Below are positions 1 through 7,002 of a DNA stretch of 10,787 bases, in pieces. This DNA is from Candidatus Babelota bacterium. Its GTDB lineage: Bacteria > Babelota > Babeliae > Babelales > Vermiphilaceae. A model generated the notes under the pieces. That model did no database searches, was not told the DNA's origin, and saw only the letters and a list, made by a program, of their open reading frames with translations. Location: contig JABSSP010000107.1 of the NCBI GenBank assembly GCA_013213985.1, positions 1-10,787 of the forward strand, read 5' to 3'. The first letter of the stretch is position 1; every line of letters begins with the position of its first letter. Position numbers and translations under genes: made by a program.

Positions 1-546
1 AAAATAACCAGGAGGATGCGATAAGGTGCAACTGTCTTGCACGTTGTGTTCCCGCATTGCAATGTCCCACCACGTGTGCACAACTTGCGTGCGCAAGCGC
101 CAATAAAGTCGCGGACACCAGCAAGGACTGTTGCCTAAAAAATCAAAATCTATAATGATGTTTTGCAGCAGTGGTTCAAATGAAAGCATTGATGTAAAAT
201 TTCTTCTAAGACCGAAATAGTCGGCAAACCAATCTTTACATTGACGATCTTCTAGACTGCTGCCAGTAATTTTTATAACCTCACGGTTATTGAAAATGGT
301 TAAGTCGGGATTAAATAATGAACGGGCTATGTTGTCAAAATTAAAAGAAGTTGTGTACTGCGTTGTAACAACGAAATTACCTTCTATTTTTTTTGCGTCT
401 GAGTGCGGTGGTGGATAATACAGTGCATCATTTATCAGCTCACGCGCGGCGTCGGTTCCTTGCGACCGTATAGAAAAATACGTAGTTGCATTGGTGTTTG
501 CACATGATGTGATGAGTAAGAAAGTGATTAAACAAATACGTTTCAT
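1..546 (-). CDS. Cys-containing exported paralogue, putative outer-membrane protein (3' end outside window)
   Basis: The reading frame opens at an ATG (complement of 544-546) and stays open for 182 codons to the window edge, so the C-terminal part is missing. The protein starts MKRICLITFLLITSC, a short basic stretch plus hydrophobic core typical of a signal peptide. The I-T-S-C at residues 12-15 also fits a loose lipobox, so signal peptidase II processing is possible. After it come blocks shared with the three upstream genes: TTYFSIRSQGTDAARELI (about 21-38), a TTSFNFDNIARSLF block, DWFADYFGL, and a final PGYF matching the GYF of all paralogues. The start lies 13 bp past the stop of the preceding gene, with an AAGAG Shine-Dalgarno-like run overlapping that stop, so the two are probably one transcript and may be translationally coupled. 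Function is unknown. Membership of the family is clear; outer-membrane location is inferred from the full-length copies. Confidence 0.85.
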   Translation of the reverse strand, partial: MKRICLITFLLITSCANTNATTYFSIRSQGTDAARELINDALYYPPPHSDAKKIEGNFVVTTQYTTSFNFDNIARSLFNPDLTIFNNREVIKITGSSLEDRQCKDWFADYFGLRRNFTSMLSFEPLLQNIIIDFDFLGNSPCWCPRLYWRLRTQVVHTWWDIAMREHNVQDSCTLSHPPGYF

Positions 547-559
547 GTTTGGTTACTCT

Positions 560-2452
560 TTAATAAAATGAAACACCAGCTTTCAGCCACACACTCCATT
601 GTGAAAGAGCACACTCTGTGCATGGAGGTTCATTGTCTTTACAATTTTCATTTTGTGTTGGATCACATTTTTTTCCTGTATCTGGTGCCCATTCAACGCT
701 GCCACCAATGCCAATGTATGGAGTTACATTGCAACTATCAACGGTATATCCAAAGTTAAAAAATAAGGAATGGGTTTTACCTTTGGTTTGAGCGCCACAT
801 ATATCAACATCACTTGCGCGCAATGTAATTGGTTCTAATGATGTTTCAATTTGTTCGCCAGCAGTTAATAAATCGTTAATGTTTGCACCGGGAATATTGT
901 CTTCAACTAATCGTGCAAAATGGACGTTGTCCACTCCTGGGTTGCGCGTTGGTCGAATACCACTCAGGCCGCCGTCATCATTATTTGGTCCGGTAAAATT
1001 ATTTGTTCCCATTTTAATAGTTGATAAATTTTCTGTTGCTGAAAGTGGAACTGGTCCACTGAGCGCAAGACCTGTAACACCAGTTGCAGCAAAACCAAAG
1101 ACATGCGCATCACCTTTAAGTGCCCATGTATGAATATTTTTATATGGGTGAGTACAGTCTGCATCGAGGCATATTTTTTCGCACGTTCTTCCCCAGAAAT
1201 TATATCCAAGCATGGCGCTAAATCCGCAGCGGGTGTAATTAATAAGTGCCGCAGCTTCACCTTGCACATCATCACTTACTTTAATGGGAGCATGTGTTAA
1301 GTTTGCAACCGGCGTAAGAATATTTTTAAATGATACGAATGGCTGCACACTTCCGTTTTGGTCACCAGGATTTTCATTTGCCCATAAAAAAGGATCTACG
1401 GGTACATTTATTTTTTCTGCAAGCATGTAACGCGAATTACATTTATTTTTAAGATCAAATGAACGACACTGGTGCGCAGTAAATAAATGTGTTGCGCTTC
1501 CCGCAATATGAAAACTTACCGCACTGTCACATGCCGGGTTGTCCCATAAGACAACAGCTGCAGTTAAACCCGCACCTACTTCCCAAGACCCACCATTACC
1601 TATGACAGGTTCAAAAAGAAATTCTCCATGCGGTGTGTTGCCCGTAGGGGCGGCTACTATTGCAAAAATCGAAGCATTAACTCGATCATGATGGGGAGTT
1701 TCCCAACCTAAAAACAGAACAACGTTAGAAAGTTTTGCTTCAGTTAATTTGTTGCAAACAGGGGTGATCCACTTACCATGTCTCAATGGTTTAAATGTGA
1801 CCGTATCGCCAAGATTTGGAACTTTTTCGTCGCCAATGAACTCAGAAAAATTATTCAATAATGCATTGCGTTCGACTTCTTCCGGTGCAAAATATCCTTC
1901 AACATGGTTTGCGGTGCCTGGATCAAGAATGCATTCACGAAAGCCTAATTGCCAACGCGTCGTAACGAACGGGGCAAAAAGGCCCACGTAAAATGATCCA
2001 CAACCGATATCAAAATTTACTTGAGAATCAAAATAAACGGTGAAGGTGTCAACTTCAGGTTCAAAGGTGATGCAACTTTGATAATCAGTTGGTAATCCAA
2101 AATAGTCTGCCAGCCAATTGTTGGGGTTTCTATTTGGTACGCGGCTTCCTGATATGCCAATAGTTGGTTTTTTGCATCCAGGGTGCAAACACTCTGGTCC
2201 AAAAATGCAACGAACAATGTTATCAGCGTCCCAACTGCGGCGATATTCTGGGGTAACAGAAAGATTTACGCGTGTACCGCAATGTTCTTCGTGCAAATTG
2301 GCTTGGTATACGTATGCTTCATCAATGAGCCTGTGGAACAAATATGAGCTCTGTGATCGAGGACTGAAATAGGGAATGGTGCTGCGCGCACTTTGATATG
2401 TTGTAAGGAGTGCTACGGCTATTAAAAGGTACATTATTTTATTTTGCTTCAT
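560..2452 (-). CDS. Exported cysteine-rich paralogue, putative outer-membrane beta-barrel protein (630 aa)
   Basis: The function is not recognised. Residues 1-24 (MKQNKIMYLLIAVALLTT...) look like a signal peptide, and the mature part begins near IPYFSPRSQS. Shared family blocks are NWLADYFGLPTDYQS (about 112-126), FLFEPVIGNG (278-287), THLFTAHQCRSFDL (321-334), LTPVANLT (379-386), CEKI (424-427), TWALKGDAHVFGF (442-454), NPGVDN (504-509) and PYIGIGGSVEW (578-588). A last strand QWSVWLKAGVSFY (618-630) follows. Alternating polar and hydrophobic stretches and an aromatic C-terminus suggest a transmembrane beta-barrel; this is inference. It has about 21 cysteines, the fewest of the three complete copies, with four (596, 604, 611, 614) in the loop before the last strand. 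The start is supported by AGGAG six bases upstream. It has its own promoter and sits 13 bp before the truncated gene at 1-546. A porin, adhesin or structural envelope protein are all possible. Confidence 0.88.
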   Translation of the reverse strand: MKQNKIMYLLIAVALLTTYQSARSTIPYFSPRSQSSYLFHRLIDEAYVYQANLHEEHCGTRVNLSVTPEYRRSWDADNIVRCIFGPECLHPGCKKPTIGISGSRVPNRNPNNWLADYFGLPTDYQSCITFEPEVDTFTVYFDSQVNFDIGCGSFYVGLFAPFVTTRWQLGFRECILDPGTANHVEGYFAPEEVERNALLNNFSEFIGDEKVPNLGDTVTFKPLRHGKWITPVCNKLTEAKLSNVVLFLGWETPHHDRVNASIFAIVAAPTGNTPHGEFLFEPVIGNGGSWEVGAGLTAAVVLWDNPACDSAVSFHIAGSATHLFTAHQCRSFDLKNKCNSRYMLAEKINVPVDPFLWANENPGDQNGSVQPFVSFKNILTPVANLTHAPIKVSDDVQGEAAALINYTRCGFSAMLGYNFWGRTCEKICLDADCTHPYKNIHTWALKGDAHVFGFAATGVTGLALSGPVPLSATENLSTIKMGTNNFTGPNNDDGGLSGIRPTRNPGVDNVHFARLVEDNIPGANINDLLTAGEQIETSLEPITLRASDVDICGAQTKGKTHSLFFNFGYTVDSCNVTPYIGIGGSVEWAPDTGKKCDPTQNENCKDNEPPCTECALSQWSVWLKAGVSFY

Positions 2453-2477
2453 ACCATTCTCCTAAAGTATAAGTTCG

Positions 2478-2495
2478 TTACTATGCTCATAGTAA
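2478..2495. promoter_or_regulatory. 18-bp palindrome at the probable transcription start of the 560-2452 gene
   Basis: Plus-strand TTACTATG-CT-CATAGTAA is a perfect 8-bp inverted repeat with a 2-bp centre. It lies just downstream of the proposed -10 box (2498-2503) and 25 bp before the start codon. It could be an operator, or an RNA stem-loop at the extreme 5' end of the message that protects it from decay. The repeat is directly visible; either role is inference. No equivalent was found near the starts of the two upstream paralogues. Confidence 0.5.
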
Positions 2496-2497
2496 AC

Positions 2498-2524
2498 ATT
2501 AAAATGTGGTGGAGGTGAAGTCAA
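2498..2524 (-). promoter_or_regulatory. Putative sigma70-type promoter for the 560-2452 / 1-546 pair
   Basis: On the minus strand a TTGACT -35 box (2519-2524) is followed, after 15 bp, by TTTAAT (2498-2503). An alternative -10, TAATGT, lies two bases further on with 17-bp spacing. The TTGACTT heptamer is the same -35 element found upstream of the two other complete paralogues. The promoter lies just downstream of the terminator of the 2590-4593 gene, so the pair has its own transcription unit with a leader of about 40 nt. Confidence 0.5.
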
Positions 2525-2537
2525 GGTGAGTGGGCAC

Positions 2538-2564
2538 AAAAAAAAGCCCGGAAAAATTCCGGAC
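2538..2564 (-). terminator. Intrinsic terminator of the 2590-4593 gene
   Basis: Read on the minus strand, GTCCGGAA and TTCCGGGC pair in an 8-bp stem (one G-T pair) around a TTT loop, and eight T residues follow. It begins 25 bp after the stop codon at 2590. This is a standard rho-independent terminator and separates this gene from the next paralogue. Confidence 0.88.
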
Positions 2565-2589
2565 CTTCTTTTAAATTGTTGATTAAAGA

Positions 2590-4593
2590 TTAGTCAAAAG
2601 AGACACCACCTTTAATCCACACTCCCCACTCAGAAATTGCACAACGTCTGCATGAAGAATCACATGGGTCGCATGTTGCAGTAGTAAAGCATGTTTTAGC
2701 CCCATCACAGCAATCATCGTTGCGTTGAGCGAATTCTGCTTTAGCACCAACACCGATGTACGGAAGATATCCGCATTCAGTTTCACCCCACGTATAACTT
2801 ACGTGACCAAAGATTTTGTGACTTGTACCTTTAGTACGCGCGCCATCACAATCTATGTCAGCAGTCGAAAGGAATATAGGTTGGATTGAAGTTCTAGTTT
2901 GTATTCCCGTTTCATTTCCATTGCTAAACACATTGTAACAATTGGGATCGTTACTAAGATCCATTAGCGTATTTGAGCTAATTAGTGGTAGCCGAAAATT
3001 GCCGACAACGCTATATGCAAATTCTGTATTATCAACACCAGGGTTTCTTTGTTGTTGTTTGGTGTCTAAAGCTTCTCCGCATGGCCTGTTGGTACCGGCA
3101 TAAATGTTTGCACTGTGTTGCGTAGCAGAAAGCGCTACTTTTTCACCAATCTCCGTCACTTGATTGATACACTCAGCCTGATAACCAAATACGTGTGCGT
3201 CACCTTTAAGTGCCCATGCATGACCTTCTAGAGGTGATGGGCATGCGCAGTCAAACTTGATCTTTTCACAGCTGCGGGTCCAGAGGTTGTAACCAAAGTC
3301 AAAGCTGTAGCAGCTGCAACTGTAATTGAATAACACACTCAAGTCAACTTGTATAGGAACGCTTACTTTAACACGAGATTGTGTCAAGTTAGCAACCGGA
3401 GTAAATATTTTTTTAAATTGATAATCAGCAAGAGTATAACCATCCATAGGAGGGAAGACGGTTGGATTGTCCCCCTGCTGAGAGACAGTTGCTACATCAG
3501 GATTTCCTTCTAGATCATTTTCAACTGGCTTACCAAGTCTTTCAGCCAACATGTAACGAGAGTTTGGTGATTGGCACAAGTCGAAGTTACGGCATTGGCG
3601 AGTGCTGAACAGGTGAGTTACGTTCAGATCAAACCAAACACCTGCTGAGCGGTCACATTCACAATCTCTGTAGAATGTGTAGTGTCCAGTCAAGCCACCA
3701 CCAAGTTCAAAGTGGTGCCCGTTACCAACAACTGGCTCGAAGAGATATTCACCACGAGGTCGTGTACCAGTTGGGATCGAACCACGGATATTGAACCCGA
3801 AGTGGTAATCTTCACACTGCCACCAGTCTGAACCTAAAACTACTTGAATTTCTGAAAGGCGATTCGCTTTTAAGCTATCACGGCAATCACTTACAGCCCA
3901 CTTTGAAAAACGAAGTGGTTCGTAGAACACACCGCAGTTTAACTCAGGAACTTTTCCACAGCTGACATAATCTTGGAAACTGTTTAATAATTTGCTGCGA
4001 TCAACGGCGTTTGCAAAGTAACCAGCGTCATAGCTGTTTACACCAGCTTTTAATACATCTTCACAGTATCCCAAAGACCATTGTGTGTGAACAAACGGTG
4101 CGTGAATGCGAAGGTACATGCCTTCCATGCATTCATCAAGTCCTAAGAACAGATCAAAGTCTACCAAGAATGTTTTAACTGACGGGCTGAATGTGAGAGT
4201 ACTTTGAAAATCTGTTGGTAGTCCGAAGTAATCAGCCAACCAGTCTCTGACTCCACGATCTTGTACGTGGCTACCAGATATCTTAATAGTTGGACCGTTG
4301 CAGTCGCCAGTTGTGCTCAAACCATCACCAAATAAGCAACGAGCTATATTTTTTGAGTTGAACGATTTGGCATATTCCGCAGTCACTGCAAAGTTGCCAT
4401 ACATGTCGCACATATCATAACGATGAATATGTAGGTCATTTGCTAATCCAACAAGATCACGTGCTGAATCAACACTTTGTGAACGGATACTGAAATAAGG
4501 GCTTGCTTTTTCGAATTGACAGCTAGAGTTTCCAAAAACTGCAGTGCTTGTCAGAGCGATGAGGCAAGCATATATCATTTTCATTTGTTTCAT
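2590..4593 (-). CDS. Exported cysteine-rich paralogue, putative outer-membrane beta-barrel protein (667 aa)
   Basis: This is a member of the window's tandem family, closest to the 674-aa neighbour. The signal peptide is about residues 1-21 (MKQMKMIYACLIALTSTAVFG). Family blocks in order: SPYFSIRSQSVDSARDLVG (31-49), NIARCLFG (82-89), DWLADYFGLPTDFQS (117-131), GTRPRGEYLFEPVVGNGHH (276-294), THLFSTRQCRNFDLC (326-340), PVANLT (399-404), CEKI (442-445), WALKGDAHVFGY (460-471), NPGVDN (517-522), ARTKGTSHKIF (585-595), PYIGVGAKAEF (611-621). The C-terminus is ISEWGVWIKGGVSFD. It holds about 32 cysteines, including CEC (311, 313) and seven in the loop at 628-651. The first ATG is chosen over the one at codon 4 because AAGGAG stands seven bases before it. 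It has its own promoter, a ~200-nt leader and a terminator. Extracytoplasmic disulfides are likely for so many cysteines but are not shown here. Function unknown. Confidence 0.88.
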   Translation of the reverse strand: MKQMKMIYACLIALTSTAVFGNSSCQFEKASPYFSIRSQSVDSARDLVGLANDLHIHRYDMCDMYGNFAVTAEYAKSFNSKNIARCLFGDGLSTTGDCNGPTIKISGSHVQDRGVRDWLADYFGLPTDFQSTLTFSPSVKTFLVDFDLFLGLDECMEGMYLRIHAPFVHTQWSLGYCEDVLKAGVNSYDAGYFANAVDRSKLLNSFQDYVSCGKVPELNCGVFYEPLRFSKWAVSDCRDSLKANRLSEIQVVLGSDWWQCEDYHFGFNIRGSIPTGTRPRGEYLFEPVVGNGHHFELGGGLTGHYTFYRDCECDRSAGVWFDLNVTHLFSTRQCRNFDLCQSPNSRYMLAERLGKPVENDLEGNPDVATVSQQGDNPTVFPPMDGYTLADYQFKKIFTPVANLTQSRVKVSVPIQVDLSVLFNYSCSCYSFDFGYNLWTRSCEKIKFDCACPSPLEGHAWALKGDAHVFGYQAECINQVTEIGEKVALSATQHSANIYAGTNRPCGEALDTKQQQRNPGVDNTEFAYSVVGNFRLPLISSNTLMDLSNDPNCYNVFSNGNETGIQTRTSIQPIFLSTADIDCDGARTKGTSHKIFGHVSYTWGETECGYLPYIGVGAKAEFAQRNDDCCDGAKTCFTTATCDPCDSSCRRCAISEWGVWIKGGVSFD

Positions 4594-4798
4594 TACACTA
4601 CTCCTTAAAAATTACATCACATCATACTCTAAACCACGCATTACAAAATAAGATGTTGTTGCGTGTTATTTTTGTATGGTATCTCCTTATTTTGCCAACC
4701 CTCCTTTCTCAATTAAACTTTTATTTTTCATACTATTTCCTTTTTATTCACTCTTTTTATCAAGTCCAACAGAAACAATACTATTGGATCTCTATTGA
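4594..4798 (-). promoter_or_regulatory. Long 5' leader of the 2590-4593 gene
   Basis: About 200 nt lie between the proposed promoter and the start codon. Besides the true ribosome site (AAGGAG, 4601-4606), the minus strand carries two strong purine runs with no usable start codon nearby: AAGGAGG, inside the small ORF at 4687-4731, and AAGGAG, just after its stop. A stem (CACGCA/TGCGTG) can form over 4635-4665, with an inner ACAA/TTGT stem. A TATGAT box at 4621-4626 has no good -35 partner. The region is AT-rich and I recognise no riboswitch class in it. Confidence 0.4.
4687..4731 (-). CDS. Possible 14-codon upstream ORF in the leader
   Basis: On the minus strand an ATG preceded by AAAAAGGAAATAGT opens a frame encoding MKNKSLIEKGGLAK and then a TAA. 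The spacing to the AAGGAA run is acceptable for initiation. It lies about 100 nt ahead of the main start. The other long leader has a comparable AAAAGGGAATATG at a similar distance from its promoter, so it may be a leader peptide. A frame this short can easily occur by chance. Confidence 0.25.
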   Translation of the reverse strand: MKNKSLIEKGGLAK

Positions 4799-4826
4799 AT
4801 CTTACAAATTGATCAGCTCAAGTCAA
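4799..4826 (-). promoter_or_regulatory. Promoter block of the 2590-4593 gene, duplicated at 7205-7232
   Basis: The minus strand has TTGACT (4821-4826), a 16-bp spacer and TAAGAT (4799-4804). A 16-mer around the -10 box (plus-strand TGAATCTTACAAATTG, 4796-4811) recurs exactly at 7202-7217. In both places the AAGTCAA complement of the -35 heptamer begins after exactly 8 unconserved bases. Conservation of both boxes and their spacing in front of two paralogues supports a real promoter. The -10 alone is a mediocre match to consensus. Confidence 0.65.
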
Positions 4827-4880
4827 TATTATGACTTACAAGGGTTCATAACTTTTTTTATAAGGCATTTCTTGTAATCG

Positions 4881-4925
4881 AAAAAAGATAAAAAAGACGA
4901 AGCGCCTTTAAAGGCGCTTCGTCTT
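4881..4925 (-). terminator. Strong intrinsic terminator of the 4978-7002 gene
   Basis: Positions 4894-4925 form a perfect 32-bp palindrome: arms AAGACGAAGCGCC and GGCGCTTCGTCTT around TTTAAA, giving a 13-bp stem. On the minus strand it is followed by T-rich sequence (a T run, ATC, then six T residues). It begins 52 bp after the stop codon at 4978. The plus side has no T tract, so it acts on leftward transcription only. Confidence 0.9.
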
Positions 4926-4977
4926 AGTACTGTTTTGTTTGTTTGTAGCGATTATTTTATGCTACAACAACTTGTCG

Positions 4978-7002
4978 TTAGTTAAAGGAGAATCCACCTT
5001 TAACCCAGACGCCCCACTCTGATAGTGAGCATCTTGTGCATGATCCACAATCAGTGTTGCATGATATATCGCATGGATCGCATGATGTAGTGGTCGGACA
5101 TGATGTCGTTGTTGTTGGGCATCCTGTGTCGCAAGAATCGCTTTTACCTTTTGCCCATTCAACCTTAGCACCAACACCTAGGTAAGGAGTCCATCCACAT
5201 TCGTTTTCACACCATGTGTAGCTTAAGTTAGTGAAGAACTTGTGAGAAAGTCCTTTGGTGCGAGCACAACGGTAGTCAATTTCGCTAGGATCAATAAATA
5301 CTGATTGTATTGAGGTACGTGTTTGATCAGATGGAACCACACCAGTACAGCCACTTACACCTGGATCTGGTATGGGAATTCTTACCAACGGACTGCAAAC
5401 ACCAGTTGTTCCAGACTCAGCGTCGTTGTAAGCAAGTTGAGCGTTATCTACGCCAGGGTTATTCCATTGGGTCACAAGGTTAAGTGCAACACCACATCCA
5501 CGGTTTGTTCCATGATGGATAGTAGCATCTTTTTGTGTTGCACTAAGTGCGAATGGCTCTTCTGCTAAAGCGGCATCGCCAGCTGAAATATTACAGTTTT
5601 CTAATTGGAATCCGTACACATGGCCATCACCTTTAAGAGCCCATGTGTTTGGCTTTAAAGTAGGTGGACATTTGCAATCTTCTTCGATTTTTTCACAACC
5701 ACGAGCCCAGAGGTTGTAACCAACGTCCCAACTAAATCCGCAAGAAGTGAAGTCAAAGAGTGCGGTGAATTCACCTTGTACACCAACACTTACATCTACC
5801 TTGCTCTTAGTCAAATTAGCCACAGGGCAGAATTGATCTTGGAACTGGTAAGTTGAGTCGGTGTAACCTGAAGTTGGTCCTACGAATCCGTCAGGATCAG
5901 CTGTTGCTGCCGCTGGATTACCTTTTAATTCTCCTGCAGGGTTAGTAGCGCCGAGCTTCATAGCAAGTGCGTAGCGAGAGTTTGGTTTTCCACAAAGGTC
6001 AAAGTTACGGCATTGGTTAGTTTTGAACAAGTGAGTTGCGTATGCATCAAGGTAGAACCCGAAGTAGCGATCGCATTCACAATCTCTCCATAAAATAACG
6101 TGTGTGCTCAAACCAGCACCAAGTTCAAAGTGGTGACCGTTACCAACGATTGGTTCGAACAAGTGGCAACCGTCAGGACGTGTTCCTGTTGGTATAGCGA
6201 CACGCAAGTTCAATCCAACGTGGTAATCTTCACACTGCCAGAAATTCCAGCCAAATTCTGCACGAAGTTCTGCAAGGCCAGTTTCGTCAAGGCAGCATGG
6301 AGACCATTTTGAGGTAGTCAATGCTTTAAGACCAATGCTGTCTAACTTGTAGTTTCCTTCTAAGAAAGTTGTTGCTTTGGTATTAAGATCACTAAAAGCA
6401 ACAGCTTTTTCATCAAAGTAACCAGCATCGTAGCCAAGGCTACCTTTGTTAGTTACAGTTTCACAAGCGTTTAAGCACCATTTTGTGCGAACAATTGGTA
6501 CATGTAAACTGAGGTACGTTCCTTCCCAGCACCAGTTATCAAATCCAAGCCATAGGTTAAGCTCGAAGATGTAGTTGGTTACTTCTGGCTTTATTGTTAT
6601 GCAACTTTCGAAGTCTGTTGGTAAACCGAAGTAATCAGCTAACCAGTCTCTTGCACCACGGTTTGCTACGTGGCTACCAGAAACCTTGATAGTTGCGCAA
6701 TCACCATTTGACGTTAAACCAGGACCGAAGATGCAGCGCGCAATGTCTTCATCACGGAATGATTTTGTGTATTCGAAAATACCGTTAACTGTTCCGTATA
6801 GTTCACACATTTGGAAAAGGTTGGTGTGGTAGTCATTTGCTAAACCAACAAGCCAACGTGCAGAATCTGCACCCTGAGATCTAATGCTGTAGTGTGGCGC
6901 GGCACATTCGCCTGCAAGAGAATCTGCACGAGAAAATGTGCTCGCCCCAACTGCGCTCAAAAGAGCGACAAGAGGAAGATACCTTCTAACTCTTTGTTTC
7001 AT
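4978..7002 (-). CDS. Exported cysteine-rich paralogue, putative outer-membrane beta-barrel protein (674 aa)
   Basis: This is the first and most cysteine-rich member of the array, with about 37 cysteines. The signal peptide is about residues 1-27, with likely cleavage after SRA. Family blocks: HYSIRSQGADSARWLVG (37-53), IARCIFGPG (87-95), DWLADYFGLPTDF (119-131), LFEPIVGNGHHFELGAG (281-297), THLFKTNQCRNFDLC (323-337), PVANLT (393-398), CEKI (436-439), WALKGDGHVYGF (454-465), NPGVDN (515-520), ARTKGLSHKFF (580-590), PYLGVGAKVEW (606-616). The last strand is SEWGVWVKGGFSFN. The loop at 620-660 has nine cysteines and a repeated C-P-T-T-T-(T)-S unit. The start is backed by AAAGGAG eight bases upstream. 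It has its own promoter, long leader and strong terminator, so it is probably monocistronic. Function unknown. A disulfide-linked envelope or porin-like role is a reasonable guess by analogy with chlamydial Cys-rich envelope proteins, not by homology that I can see. Confidence 0.88.
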   Translation of the reverse strand: MKQRVRRYLPLVALLSAVGASTFSRADSLAGECAAPHYSIRSQGADSARWLVGLANDYHTNLFQMCELYGTVNGIFEYTKSFRDEDIARCIFGPGLTSNGDCATIKVSGSHVANRGARDWLADYFGLPTDFESCITIKPEVTNYIFELNLWLGFDNWCWEGTYLSLHVPIVRTKWCLNACETVTNKGSLGYDAGYFDEKAVAFSDLNTKATTFLEGNYKLDSIGLKALTTSKWSPCCLDETGLAELRAEFGWNFWQCEDYHVGLNLRVAIPTGTRPDGCHLFEPIVGNGHHFELGAGLSTHVILWRDCECDRYFGFYLDAYATHLFKTNQCRNFDLCGKPNSRYALAMKLGATNPAGELKGNPAAATADPDGFVGPTSGYTDSTYQFQDQFCPVANLTKSKVDVSVGVQGEFTALFDFTSCGFSWDVGYNLWARGCEKIEEDCKCPPTLKPNTWALKGDGHVYGFQLENCNISAGDAALAEEPFALSATQKDATIHHGTNRGCGVALNLVTQWNNPGVDNAQLAYNDAESGTTGVCSPLVRIPIPDPGVSGCTGVVPSDQTRTSIQSVFIDPSEIDYRCARTKGLSHKFFTNLSYTWCENECGWTPYLGVGAKVEWAKGKSDSCDTGCPTTTTSCPTTTSCDPCDISCNTDCGSCTRCSLSEWGVWVKGGFSFN

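Noticed and set aside
4621..4626. TATGAT close to the 667-aa gene as its -10 box
   Set aside because: No acceptable -35 box lies 16-18 bp upstream; the block at 4799-4826 is duplicated before the sister gene and is better supported.
4653..4877. Plus-strand 74-codon hydrophobic reading frame in the gap between two paralogues
   Set aside because: It lies in very AT-rich leader and promoter sequence of the opposite strand, has no ribosome site, and its Phe/Tyr/Leu/Ser content follows from T-rich DNA.
560..7002. Tandem gene copies as transposon or prophage cargo
   Set aside because: No transposase, integrase, terminal repeats or attachment sites are visible around the array.
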